64,000 bases of DNA from Caulobacter sp. 602-2 (GTDB lineage: Bacteria; Pseudomonadota; Alphaproteobacteria; Caulobacterales; Caulobacteraceae), in assembly GCF_011043625.1 (NCBI RefSeq), contig NZ_JAAKGT010000002.1, positions 248,001 through 312,000 on the forward strand. Reading direction: 5' to 3'. The position numbers and the translations under genes were made by a program. The notes below the pieces were generated by a model. The model was not told the origin of the DNA. It did no database searches and saw only the letters and a list, made by a program, of their open reading frames with translations. Below, in pieces: positions 27,672-35,922 of this stretch (positions within the stretch are counted from its first letter, which is position 1; every line of letters begins with the position of its first letter).

Positions 27672-28207
27672 CGCAGGTCCCCCGTTCGGTCCAGCAGACG
27701 CTCCAGCGCCTTGACCATGTGCTTTTCAACGGCGCTGCCGGATATGCCCAGCCGGCTGGCGATCTCGCGAACGGTCATCCCCTCGATCCGCCGCAGCACG
27801 AAGATCGTCCGCGTGCGCTCGGGCAGGGTCAGCAGCGCCGCGCTCGCCGCGCGCAAGGTTTCGCGGGCGTCGAAGCGGCCGGCCGGATCGTCGTCGGTCT
27901 CGCCATGACGCTCGGGATCGAAGGGCACGTGCTGGTCGGCCCGCCGCGCCAGCCGCCGCCTGTGCCGGTCGGCCCAGACGCTGGCGGCGGTGCGGAAAAC
28001 ATAGGCGCGGGCGTACTCCTCGTCGTCCAGCCCGACCTGGTCGGCGGCGCGTACGAACACCTCCTGCACCAGGTCCTCGACCTCGGCGTCGGCGCCCAGG
28101 CGGCGGCGGAAGAAGGCGGATACGGCCGCGTGCAGGGCCAGCGCCCGCGCGGGATCGGCGGGCGTCCCGTTCGAACCGTCCGTCGACTGCGGATGGATCA
28201 CCGCCAC
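27668..28207 (-). CDS. ECF sigma factor, FecI-like
   Basis: 179 residues. Region 2: 'VSAFFRRRLGADAEVEDLVQEVFVRAADQ' and 'AYVFRTAASVWADRHRRRLARR'. Region 4: 'ALLTLPERTRTIFVLRRIEGMTVREIASRLGISGSAVEKHMVKALERL'. The pairing with FecR and divergence from a TonB-dependent receptor make it FecI-type. I choose a GTG start (reading VAVIHPQ) with a GGAG site 8 bases upstream; the open frame extends about 100 codons further but with non-coding composition. Target promoters are not identified here. Confidence 0.88.
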   Translation of the reverse strand: MAVIHPQSTDGSNGTPADPARALALHAAVSAFFRRRLGADAEVEDLVQEVFVRAADQVGLDDEEYARAYVFRTAASVWADRHRRRLARRADQHVPFDPERHGETDDDPAGRFDARETLRAASAALLTLPERTRTIFVLRRIEGMTVREIASRLGISGSAVEKHMVKALERLLDRTGDLR

Positions 28208-28516
28208 TGAACGCTCCACGCACGCCGCGAAGATCCGCGAACGCGGATCCGAAGGGCGGCCTTCACGTCTGAACACGCAGGCGGAGCCAAAATCCTCATC
28301 GACCGGATCCAGGAATGTCGCGGCGCGCCTTGGCCCCTCGCGAAACTCCGTTACGCCGCCAGGCCCCCGGTGTCGAGCAAGGCGCCCCTGCGCGGCGTTT
28401 CGCCCCAGGTTCGCAAACCGGTGTTTTGTTGCTTCGCCGCTACGCTCGGCCGCATATTTGCCGTCCGCGCCACCGAGCGGCCATTTTTCGGTTTGATCCC
28501 GAGAGGCCATTTCGGC

Positions 28517-28554
28517 TTAATGACACCGGTAGCTATTTTAATGACACCGGTGGC
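28517..28554 (+). promoter_or_regulatory. Tandem operator-like repeats upstream of the TonB receptor
   Basis: TTAATGACACCGGTAGC and TTAATGACACCGGTGGC (16 of 17 identical) begin exactly 21 bases apart, so they lie on the same face of the helix. AATGACACCGGT equals the left half and centre of LacI-family palindromes of type AATGACACCGGTGTCATT. A LacI-type repressor binding here is inferred. Confidence 0.5.
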
Positions 28555-28556
28555 GG

Positions 28557-28568
28557 ATAACGCTACCA
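28557..28568 (+). promoter_or_regulatory. XylR-like operator half
   Basis: ATAACGCTACCA, extended by GG on the left, matches 11 of 14 positions of the Caulobacter xylose-repressor operator TGTTAGCGCTACCA. It lies 65 bases before the receptor gene. Weak, but fits a sugar-responsive receptor. Confidence 0.3.
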
Positions 28569-28633
28569 ACAAGAACAGAGATCACGGGTCGGCCACTTAA
28601 GAGCCTGCCCGTCGGGAAGAACTGGGAGGGAAT

Positions 28634-31600
28634 ATGTTGCAAGTCACTTCGCGGCGGAGCCGCGCCCGCGTGCTGTGCGATCGTGCGTCGCTCGGCGCCC
28701 TGACCGTCGCAGGCAGCCTGCTGCTCGCCGGAACCGCCTTCGCCCAAGACGCCGCCCCCGCCGCTCAGGCCTCCGGCCAGACCGAAGAGACCGCCGTCGA
28801 GGAGGTCGTCGTCACCGGCTACCGCGCCGCCCTGCAGAGCGCCCTCAGCCTCAAGCGCAGCTCGAACGTGATGGTCGACGCCATCAACGCCGAGGACATC
28901 GCCGACTTCCCCGACGCCAACCTCGCCGAGTCGCTGCAGCGCCTGCCGGGCGTGTCGGTCGACCGCGAGAACGGCGAAGGCCGCACCATCACCGTCCGCG
29001 GCCTGGGCAGCGACTTCACCCGCGTTCGCCTGAACGGCCTGGAAGCCCTGTCGACGGCCGGCCCGTCGATCGCCGGCGACGCCGCCAACCGCTCGCGCGG
29101 CTTCGACTTCAACACCTTCGCCTCGGAGCTGTTCAGCGCCCTGAAGGTCCAGAAGACCGCCTCGGCCGAGACCGACGAAGGCTCGCTGGGCGCCACGGTC
29201 GACCTGGAGACCGGCAAGCCGCTGAACTTCAAGGAGCGTCGCCTGGCCCTGTCGGTCACCGACGCCTACTACAAGAACGGCGGCACCCACTCGCCGCGCT
29301 TGGCTGGCCTGGTCTCCGACCGCTGGGAAACCAACTGGGGCGACTTCGGCGCCCTGTTCTCGGTCGCCTACAACAAGCGCAACCAGATCATCGACAGCTA
29401 CCAGCGCCAGGCCGGCCAGTCGGACTACACCTATCGCCAGTCGACCTTCCTGGCGACCAACTCGACCGCCACCTCGCCGCGCCGGCAAGGCTTCGCGACC
29501 CCGATCGGCACCTCGTGCAACGGCGGCGTGATCCCGGGCATCAACATCACCAACACGGCGATCTGCTCGATGCTGGTCGGCTCGAACGCGGCCGCCTACA
29601 ACCTGATCAACAATCCCTCGAGCGCGACGACCAACGCCACCAGCCTGACCGGCACCGGCTCGATCACCGCGCCCGGTCCGCTGACCCGCATCCCCGCCCT
29701 GGCCACGCTGAACCAGCAGGACCTGGAACAGGAACGCCTGGGCCTGACCGGCGCCCTGCAATGGCGCCCGACCAGCCGCACCACGATCTCGTACGACTGG
29801 GTCTATTCGGAGCTGCAGCAGTCGTCGGTCAACTATCAGGTCCAGACCGTCGGCCTGAACCGCAACAACACCAACAACAGCACGGGCAACCCCTTCTACA
29901 CGCTGAACCCGAGCACCACGCCCGCCCAGAAGCGCGCGTTCTACTCGTCGTGCACCGCGCAGGCCGCCAATGAAGTGCGCGACGCCATCGACTGCGGCCA
30001 GCAGCTGAACGGCGGCGCCCTGGTCGCCGGCACGACCAACAGCTACAACCCGTTCAACCTCGATCCGTACGACTACTACAACAGCCTCTCGTCGGTGGGT
30101 TACGTGGCCAGCGCCAACGGCACGGCGATGGTCGACAAGTTCATCGGCCGTCCCAGCGTGCGCCTGATCGATGCGGCGCTGTCGTCGACCGGGGCCAACG
30201 CCGACTACCTGAAGCTGGGCAATGTCGACCTGCGCTCGGCGGCCGACGCGGCGTTCTTCACGACCTACTTCCGCCAGTCGTCGCTGAAGCTGGACCACGA
30301 ATTCAGCGACAACTTCACGATGAGCGCCGTCTGGGGCAAGTCGTCGTCGAAGAACAAGACCCAAGGCCTGCTGGCCGACTTCATCCGCCTGGACTCGGGC
30401 CAGGGCGTGGCCGGCGACGACTACCTCGTCTACGACGCGCGCGGCGGCGGCGACATGCCGCTGCTGAACCTGGGCTTCGACGCGACCCAGGCCTCGGCGT
30501 GGGACTTCGTGAAGGGCTACTCGGCCCTGCGCCACTTCCAGCGCTTCACCAACAACGACTACGAGACCCTGCGCGTCGACTTCAAGTACGACCTGGACGA
30601 CAACTACGCGGTCCGTTTCGGCGTCAGCCAGCGCAAGTACGGCTTCGACACCGCCGAGTATCGCCGTCTGAGCGGCGAGACCCTGAACCCCAGCCTGAAG
30701 GAAGCCGGCTCCAACATCGCTTCGGTCAGCAAGGTCATCAACTGGGGCACCGGCCTGAATGTCCCGTCCGGCGGCACCACCGCCTTCCTGGCGCCCGACC
30801 TGCAGAAGATGGTCAGCCTGTTCGACTTCGACTGTAACTGCGTCAACAAGTGGGGCGACTGGCGCCTGTCGTACCTGAGCAGCGCGGCCAACCGCTACTC
30901 GGTCGAGGAGAAGGACACCGGCGCCTTCGTGCAGTTCGACTACAACACCGAGCTGTTCGGTCGCGAACTGCGCGGCAACGTCGGCACCCGCTACGCCATC
31001 ACCGAACTGGAATCCGACGGCCTGACCAACGGCTCGCGGCCGATCTCGGGCGAGAACAAGTACACCGACCTCCTGCCCTCGCTGAACGCCGCCTATGAGG
31101 TGGCCGACAACATGTACATCCGCTTCGGCGCGGCCAAGGTCATGGCCCGGCCGATGCTGGGCAACCTGTCGCCCGCCGTCACGGCCATCAGCGTCCCCAC
31201 CGGCGCCGGCGCCACCGTGGGCGGCTCGATGACCGTCGGCAACCCGAAGCTCGACCCGTTCCGCGCGGTCAACTACGACCTGAGCTTCGAATGGTACTTC
31301 ACCTCCGGCGCCCTGGTGTCGGTGGCGATCTTCGACAAGCAGATCAACAACTTCCCGCAGACGCTGATCAACAACGCGCCGCTGAGCCAGATTCTCGACG
31401 CCGACGGCATCGCCGCCCTGCGCGCCGCCCAGACCAACGTCAACGCGATCGCCTACATCGACGCCGACAACACCTTCGACATCCGCCAGTTCGACAACGC
31501 GCCGGGCGGCTACATCCGCGGCATCGAAGTCAACTATCAGCAGAACCTGACCTTCCTGCCCTGGTACTTCAAGAACCTGGGCGTCCAGTTCAACGCCACC

Positions 31601-32044
31601 CACCTGGAGTCGGAACTGGAGTACATCGTCACCCCGGCCAACGCCCGCACCGGCGCGGCGGCGATCACCGCCAAGGCCCCGTTCACGGGCGCCTCGCCGG
31701 ACGCCTTCAACTTCACGGTCTTCTATGAAGTCGAGAAGTTCTCGGCCCGCCTGTCGTCGTCCTACCGCAAGGGCTACAGCCAGACCTATCCGGTCGCCGC
31801 CGGCACCTGCGACCCGGGCTATTGCGACAGCCCGCTGGTCAACGATTTCGCGGGCAGCAAGAAGACCTTCAACCTCGACGGTTCGGCCACCTACAAGCTG
31901 ACCAAGAACATCACCCTGTCGCTCGAAGCCCTGAACCTGACGGACCAGAAGGAAGAGCGCTGGGCCTACCAGGACGATCCGGTCGTGTCGCGCTACGCCG
32001 CCACCGGCCGCTCGATCTTCATGGGCGCGCGCTTCGTCTACTGA
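28634..32044 (+). CDS. TonB-dependent receptor (large, sugar-type)
   Basis: 1136 residues. Signal peptide ending AGTAFA, a short Ala/Gln linker, the TonB box region 'EEVVVTGYRAALQSAL', then the plug 'MVDAINAEDIADFPDANLAESLQRLPGVSVDRENGEGRTITVRGLGSDFTRVRLNG' and a long beta-barrel ending in aromatic 'FMGARFVY'. The plug type 'INAEDI..FPD.N.AE.LQR..GV' is the group often linked to carbohydrate uptake in Caulobacter and Xanthomonas. There is no N-terminal signalling (STN) domain despite the FecI/FecR pair next door. The 3' end overlaps the convergent DUF1365 gene by 26 bases. Ligand unknown. Confidence 0.92.
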   Translation: MLQVTSRRSRARVLCDRASLGALTVAGSLLLAGTAFAQDAAPAAQASGQTEETAVEEVVVTGYRAALQSALSLKRSSNVMVDAINAEDIADFPDANLAESLQRLPGVSVDRENGEGRTITVRGLGSDFTRVRLNGLEALSTAGPSIAGDAANRSRGFDFNTFASELFSALKVQKTASAETDEGSLGATVDLETGKPLNFKERRLALSVTDAYYKNGGTHSPRLAGLVSDRWETNWGDFGALFSVAYNKRNQIIDSYQRQAGQSDYTYRQSTFLATNSTATSPRRQGFATPIGTSCNGGVIPGINITNTAICSMLVGSNAAAYNLINNPSSATTNATSLTGTGSITAPGPLTRIPALATLNQQDLEQERLGLTGALQWRPTSRTTISYDWVYSELQQSSVNYQVQTVGLNRNNTNNSTGNPFYTLNPSTTPAQKRAFYSSCTAQAANEVRDAIDCGQQLNGGALVAGTTNSYNPFNLDPYDYYNSLSSVGYVASANGTAMVDKFIGRPSVRLIDAALSSTGANADYLKLGNVDLRSAADAAFFTTYFRQSSLKLDHEFSDNFTMSAVWGKSSSKNKTQGLLADFIRLDSGQGVAGDDYLVYDARGGGDMPLLNLGFDATQASAWDFVKGYSALRHFQRFTNNDYETLRVDFKYDLDDNYAVRFGVSQRKYGFDTAEYRRLSGETLNPSLKEAGSNIASVSKVINWGTGLNVPSGGTTAFLAPDLQKMVSLFDFDCNCVNKWGDWRLSYLSSAANRYSVEEKDTGAFVQFDYNTELFGRELRGNVGTRYAITELESDGLTNGSRPISGENKYTDLLPSLNAAYEVADNMYIRFGAAKVMARPMLGNLSPAVTAISVPTGAGATVGGSMTVGNPKLDPFRAVNYDLSFEWYFTSGALVSVAIFDKQINNFPQTLINNAPLSQILDADGIAALRAAQTNVNAIAYIDADNTFDIRQFDNAPGGYIRGIEVNYQQNLTFLPWYFKNLGVQFNATHLESELEYIVTPANARTGAAAITAKAPFTGASPDAFNFTVFYEVEKFSARLSSSYRKGYSQTYPVAAGTCDPGYCDSPLVNDFAGSKKTFNLDGSATYKLTKNITLSLEALNLTDQKEERWAYQDDPVVSRYAATGRSIFMGARFVY

Positions 32045-32855
32045 CGCCGATCGCGTCTTTCTCCCCGAAACGACTGGCGGCGCGGACCTTGGTCTGCGCC
32101 GCTTTTTCTTTGGCCAGACGCGGGTTGGCGAAGAACCCGAAGCCCTTCAGCAGGATCTTCACCGCCTCCCAGTGGATGGCCGCCAGCACGCCCACGACCT
32201 GCCAGGGATGGCCCAGCGCCGCCCGCAGCACCGCCCTGTCGCTCAGCGGCTCGCGCCGTCCGACGAAGCTGGCCGTCAGCACCCGTCCTGCGTCGTCGTG
32301 CACGTCGACGCCCACCCGCACGTCCTGGCCCGGCGGCGCGATCGTGAACGCGTAGCGCAGGTCCATCGGCAGGAAGGGCGAGACATAGAAGGTCTTGTCG
32401 CAGCCCTGCACCACCAGCCCGTCGTCCCGCGCCGCCGCGGGCAACACATAGTCGTGGCGCTCGCCGAAGGTGTTGCTGACGGCATAGACCACCGCCGCCA
32501 GGCGCTCGTCGCGGTCGTGGCAGAAATAGACGGTCAGCGGGTTGAAGCCGTGGCCCAGGAGGCGCGGCATGCACAGGGCCAGGATCGCGCCGCCGGGCGG
32601 GCCCAGCCCGCGCGCCGCCAGCAGCGCCTCGATCTGCGGCTTCACCGGCGCGGCCCGCCGTCCCCCGTGGTCGCGATCGTGATAGCTCAGCAGGTTCAGG
32701 GCGTTGTGCGAGAAAAGGCGCAGGCGAGCCGCGATCGCGTCCAGCTCGTCGAGGTCGACCAGCAGCATGAACACGCGATAGCGCAGCCGGTGCCTGCGCG
32801 GCCGGCCGCGCTCGTGCGCCACCACGCCACTGTAGAGCGCCGAGCGCGGGCTCAT
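32019..32855 (-). CDS. DUF1365 family protein of the fatty-acid modification cluster
   Basis: 278 residues. DUF1365 marks: 'SALYSGVVAHERGRPRRHRLRYRVFMLLVDLDEL', 'LLSYHDRDHG', 'LCMPRLLGHGFNPLTVYFCHD', 'VVYAVSNTFGERHDYVL' and 'KTFYVSPFLPMDLRYAF'. It is the usual partner of a flavin oxidoreductase and a CFA-synthase-like methyltransferase; the equivalent in Mycobacterium tuberculosis is Rv0448c. The exact reaction is unproven. The ATG overlaps the stop of the FAD gene (ATGA), so the two are coupled. Its 3' end overlaps the receptor gene by 26 bases. Confidence 0.9.
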   Translation of the reverse strand: MSPRSALYSGVVAHERGRPRRHRLRYRVFMLLVDLDELDAIAARLRLFSHNALNLLSYHDRDHGGRRAAPVKPQIEALLAARGLGPPGGAILALCMPRLLGHGFNPLTVYFCHDRDERLAAVVYAVSNTFGERHDYVLPAAARDDGLVVQGCDKTFYVSPFLPMDLRYAFTIAPPGQDVRVGVDVHDDAGRVLTASFVGRREPLSDRAVLRAALGHPWQVVGVLAAIHWEAVKILLKGFGFFANPRLAKEKAAQTKVRAASRFGEKDAIGVSRRSARP

Positions 32856-34186
32856 GCGACCAGCTCCGCGTCCCGCCTCGCCGACGGCGCGTCGACGAAG
32901 ATCCGGCCCGACGGATCGGGCGTCAGCCAGGGCCGGCGCACGCCGCCCAGCTGCTCGGCCACGGCCAGGCCCGCCTGCAGGCCGTCCTCGTGAAAGCCCG
33001 AACCGAAATAGGCCCCGGCGAACCAGGTGCGGCGCACGCCCTGCAGCGACCACAGTCGCGACTGCGCCGCCATGGCCGCCGCGTCGAACAGCGGATGCTC
33101 GTAGACCTGGTCATGCAGCACAGCGCCGGGCGCGCGATCGGGATTGAGCGACAGGAAGCAAGGCGCCGCCTCGCCCAACGGCTGCAGGCGGTTCATCCAG
33201 TAGGTCACCCCGCCCTCGCCCCGCACGCCCCGGCGGCCGACATGGTTCCAGCTGGCCCAGGCCGCCGTCCGGCGCGGCATCAGTCCAGCGTCGCCGTGCA
33301 GCACCGCGCGGTTGCGGCTGTAGCGGAAGGCGCCCAGCAGGGCCGCCTCTTCCTTCGTCGGCTGGGCCAGCATGGCCAGGGCCTGGTCGGCGTGGGCGGC
33401 GATCACCACCTGGTCGAAGCTTCGCGCCTGGCCGCCGGCGTCCTCGACGACCACGTGGTCGGGACGACGTAGGATCCGTCGCACCGGCCGCGACAGCAGG
33501 ATCTCGCCGTCGAGGTCGGCCGCCAGGGCCGCGACATAGCGGGCGCTGCCGCCGACCACCGTCCGCCAGATCGGCCGCTTGTCGATCGGCAGCATCAGGC
33601 CGTGATTGTCGAAGAAGCGCAGGAAGGCGCCGGCCGGGAATTCTCGGATGTCGCGCAGCGAAGCCGACCAGATCGCCGCGGCCTGCGGCAGCAGGTGATC
33701 CTCCTGGAAGGCCCGCCCGAACCCCTGCGCGTCCAGATAGTCGGCCAGCCGGCAGAAACCGTCGTCGCCCAGCGTGCGGGCGTCGCGCGCGCCGGCGCGG
33801 TAGAAGCGCATGACGTCCAGCAGCATGCCCAGGAACCGCGGGTTCACCAGGTTGCGCTTCTGGGCCAGCAGGCGGTTGCTGGAATATTCCAGCGCCCCGT
33901 CGTCCAGCGACACCCCGAACGACATGTCGCTGGCGGCGGTCTCGACGCCCAGGTGGCCGAACAGCGCCGTCAGGTTGGGATAGTTCGGCTCGTTGTAGAC
34001 GATGAAGCCGGTGTCCACCGCCACCCCGCCCGCCTGCACCGTATGGGCGTGGCCGCCCAGGCGGTCGTCGGCCTCGTACAGCACCACCTCGTGACGCTTG
34101 GCCAGCAGCCAGGCCGCCGACAGGCCGGAGATTCCTGAACCGACCACGGCGATGCGCTGGCGCGGGCTTGGGCTGGAGGTCGGCAA
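32852..34186 (-). CDS. FAD-dependent amine-oxidase-like oxidoreductase of the fatty-acid cluster
   Basis: 444 residues. Rossmann FAD site 'IAVVGSGISGLSAAWLLAKRHEVVLYEADDRLGGHAHT' at the N-terminus and the C-terminal flavin-contact 'RRTWFAGAYFGSGFHEDGLQAGLAVAE'. The family (COG2907-type) accompanies DUF1365 and CFA-synthase genes; homologues act on unsaturated or methyl-branched acyl chains (desaturation leading to furan fatty acids in Rhodobacter; Rv0449c position in Mycobacterium). The substrate here is inferred. It is divergent from the methyltransferase gene, each with an ECF-type promoter. Confidence 0.88.
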   Translation of the reverse strand: MPTSSPSPRQRIAVVGSGISGLSAAWLLAKRHEVVLYEADDRLGGHAHTVQAGGVAVDTGFIVYNEPNYPNLTALFGHLGVETAASDMSFGVSLDDGALEYSSNRLLAQKRNLVNPRFLGMLLDVMRFYRAGARDARTLGDDGFCRLADYLDAQGFGRAFQEDHLLPQAAAIWSASLRDIREFPAGAFLRFFDNHGLMLPIDKRPIWRTVVGGSARYVAALAADLDGEILLSRPVRRILRRPDHVVVEDAGGQARSFDQVVIAAHADQALAMLAQPTKEEAALLGAFRYSRNRAVLHGDAGLMPRRTAAWASWNHVGRRGVRGEGGVTYWMNRLQPLGEAAPCFLSLNPDRAPGAVLHDQVYEHPLFDAAAMAAQSRLWSLQGVRRTWFAGAYFGSGFHEDGLQAGLAVAEQLGGVRRPWLTPDPSGRIFVDAPSARRDAELVA

Positions 34187-34218
34187 GGCTGGTGCTCCGT
34201 CGGCAAGGCTTCCTCGCA

Positions 34219-34246
34219 GCTACGGAGCAGACGGGGATTTGGACGC
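34219..34246 (-). promoter_or_regulatory. ECF-type promoter of the FAD oxidoreductase/DUF1365 operon
   Basis: On the minus strand GCGTCC (-35) is followed after 16 bases by CGTAGC (-10), 33 bases before the gene start. The same elements at the same spacing occur on the plus strand for the divergent operon, which makes chance unlikely. Confidence 0.6.
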
Positions 34247-34248
34247 AT

Positions 34249-34276
34249 GCATCCGAACGCCGTCTTCGCACGTAGC
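34249..34276 (+). promoter_or_regulatory. ECF-type promoter of the methyltransferase-sigma operon
   Basis: GCATCC (-35), 16 bases, CGTAGC (-10), 59 bases before the methyltransferase start. CATCC in the -35 resembles the known SigK consensus CCATCC of Mycobacterium. Presumably read by the ECF sigma factor encoded downstream, giving autoregulation. Confidence 0.6.
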
Positions 34277-34334
34277 TCCGTCCGAAGGTCGCCGGCCCGA
34301 CGGACGGGGCGCGGCCGCCATGGACGGAGGCACG

Positions 34335-35432
34335 ATGACGGACACGACGCGCGACCTGACCGGCAGGGCGCCCGCCCGCGACGAGGCCCTCGGCCGCAGC
34401 GGCGGCGGACCGATCCAGGCCCTGGTCCGCCTGGCCCAGGACGCCGCCGTGCCGGACTTCCTCTCGCGCCTGGCCATCCATCATCTGGTCGCCGGAGCGC
34501 GGCGCTCGCTGGAGAGCGCCCCGCCCGACGCCGCCGCCCAGTTCGCCGAGGCGATGGCCGACGGCCCGATCGCCACCCACACCGCCGACGCCAACGCCCA
34601 GCACTATGAGCTGCCCGCCGCCTTCTTCGAGGCGGTGCTGGGTCCGCACCTGAAATACTCCAGCGGCCTCTATGCGCCAGGCGTGACCACCCTCGCGCAG
34701 GCCGAGGCCGCCGCCCTGCGCGAGACCGAGAGCCACGCCGACCTGCGCGACGGCCAGGCGGTGCTGGAGCTCGGCTGCGGCTGGGGCTCGCTGTCGCTGT
34801 GGATGGCCGAGCGCTTTCCAGCCTCGACCATCACGGCGGTGTCGAACTCGACCTCGCAGCGGGCCTTCATCCAGGCGCGCGCCGCCGAACGCGGCCTGAC
34901 CAACCTGTCCGTCGTCACCGCCGACATGAACGTCTTTGACACCGCCCGACGGTTCGACCGCGTGGTGTCGGTCGAGATGTTCGAGCACATGAGCAACTGG
35001 CGCGACCTGCTGGCCAGGGTGCGGTCCTGGCTGAAGCCCGACGGCCTGCTGTTCCTGCACGTGTTCTCCCACGCCGACACGCCCTACCGCTTCGAGACCG
35101 AAGACCCTGACGACTGGATCGCCCGCCACTTCTTCAGCGGCGGGATCATGCCCAGCCACGACCTGATCCGGCAGTTCCCCGACCTGTTCGAGGTGGCCAT
35201 GGACTGGCGCTGGAGCGGCGACCACTACGCCCGCACGGCGCTGCACTGGCTGGAGCGCTTCGATGCCGCCCGCGACGTGATCGATCCCCTGCTGGCGGAG
35301 GTCTATGGCCCCGAGGCGCGGATCTGGCGGCGGCGCTGGCGATTGTTCTTCCTCGCCACGGCCGGACTGTTCGGCCATCGCGGCGGCGCCGAGTGGGGCG
35401 TCAGCCATTACCGCCTGCGACCGGTCGCCTGA
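34335..35432 (+). CDS. SAM-dependent fatty-acid methyltransferase (CFA-synthase family)
   Basis: 365 residues. The SAM site is 'AVLELGCGWGSLSLWMAERFP'; the family marks are 'AQHYELPAAFFEAVLGPHLKYSSGLY', 'VVSVEMFEHMSNWRDLL' and 'HVFSHADTPYRFE...DDWIARHFFSGGIMPSHDL'. Such enzymes methylate or cyclopropanate the double bond of acyl chains in membrane lipids. The neighbours point to the UfaA1/UfaM-like branch (methyl-branched or furan acids) rather than classic Cfa. The ATG of MTDTTRD has a GGAGG site 4 bases upstream. First gene of an operon running to the anti-sigma gene. Confidence 0.9.
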   Translation: MTDTTRDLTGRAPARDEALGRSGGGPIQALVRLAQDAAVPDFLSRLAIHHLVAGARRSLESAPPDAAAQFAEAMADGPIATHTADANAQHYELPAAFFEAVLGPHLKYSSGLYAPGVTTLAQAEAAALRETESHADLRDGQAVLELGCGWGSLSLWMAERFPASTITAVSNSTSQRAFIQARAAERGLTNLSVVTADMNVFDTARRFDRVVSVEMFEHMSNWRDLLARVRSWLKPDGLLFLHVFSHADTPYRFETEDPDDWIARHFFSGGIMPSHDLIRQFPDLFEVAMDWRWSGDHYARTALHWLERFDAARDVIDPLLAEVYGPEARIWRRRWRLFFLATAGLFGHRGGAEWGVSHYRLRPVA

Positions 35433-35445
35433 AGGAGCCCCGCGA

Positions 35446-35856
35446 ATGCTGCGCTATGTTCTCGGCTATCTGTCGACCGCCGTCGTCTTCCTGGCGCTGG
35501 ACGCCGTCTGGCTGACCCAGATGGCCGATCGCCTCTATCGCCCGCGCATCGGGGCGCTGATGGCCGATACGCCCAGCCTGCCGCCGGCCGTGGTCTTCTA
35601 CCTGATCTACATCGGCGCGGTGACCTGGTTCGCGATCGCGCCGGCCCTGCGCCCCGACGGCGGCTGGCCGCGCCTGCTGGCCAACGCCGCGCTGTTCGGC
35701 CTGGCCGCCTACGCCACCTACGACCTGACCAACCAGGCGACGCTGAAGACCTGGTCCACGATCGTCACCCTGGCCGACATGGCCTGGGGCGCCTTCGTCA
35801 CCACCGCGGCGGCCAGCGCCGGCTATTTCGTCGCCAGTCGGCTGGCGAGCCGGTAA
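35446..35856 (+). CDS. DUF2177 family membrane protein
   Basis: 136 residues with four hydrophobic segments: 'MLRYVLGYLSTAVVFLALDAVWL', 'PPAVVFYLIYIGAVTWFAIAP', 'LLANAALFGLAAYATYDLTNQATL' and a final helix. 'LDAVWL', 'FYLIYIGAV' and 'YATYDLTNQATL' are DUF2177 marks. It occupies the slot that a DUF1295-type membrane protein has in the mycobacterial sigK locus. The role may be in acyl-chain handling; unproven. A GAAGGAG site precedes the ATG and the gene follows the methyltransferase by 13 bases. Confidence 0.88.
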   Translation: MLRYVLGYLSTAVVFLALDAVWLTQMADRLYRPRIGALMADTPSLPPAVVFYLIYIGAVTWFAIAPALRPDGGWPRLLANAALFGLAAYATYDLTNQATLKTWSTIVTLADMAWGAFVTTAAASAGYFVASRLASR

Positions 35857-35922
35857 GCCGTTGCCAGCCATGGAGGAGCATGCGAGCGTCCGCTCCAGGC
35901 ATCATGCCGGAGGGGACGTCGC

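Larger units (their letters stand above)
28208..28633. other. Long divergent promoter region, sigma/FecR and TonB receptor
   Basis: About 425 bases with no credible gene; short open frames on both strands lack ribosome sites. The left 280 bases are GC-rich like the coding DNA. The right part is AT-richer and contains two tandem operator-like repeats (28517-28554) and a XylR-like site (28557-28568) close to the receptor start, which has a GGAGGG ribosome site. Confidence 0.6.

Noticed and set aside
26019-27908. 629-codon plus-strand frame antisense to AraC and FecR genes
   Set aside because: Covers parts of three real genes and an intergenic gap; shadow of GC bias.
28538-31603. 1021-codon open frame antisense to the large TonB receptor
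   Set aside because: GC-rich codon bias leaves the antisense frame open; the product is a Val/Gly/Arg/His-rich string without domains, while the sense strand encodes a complete receptor.
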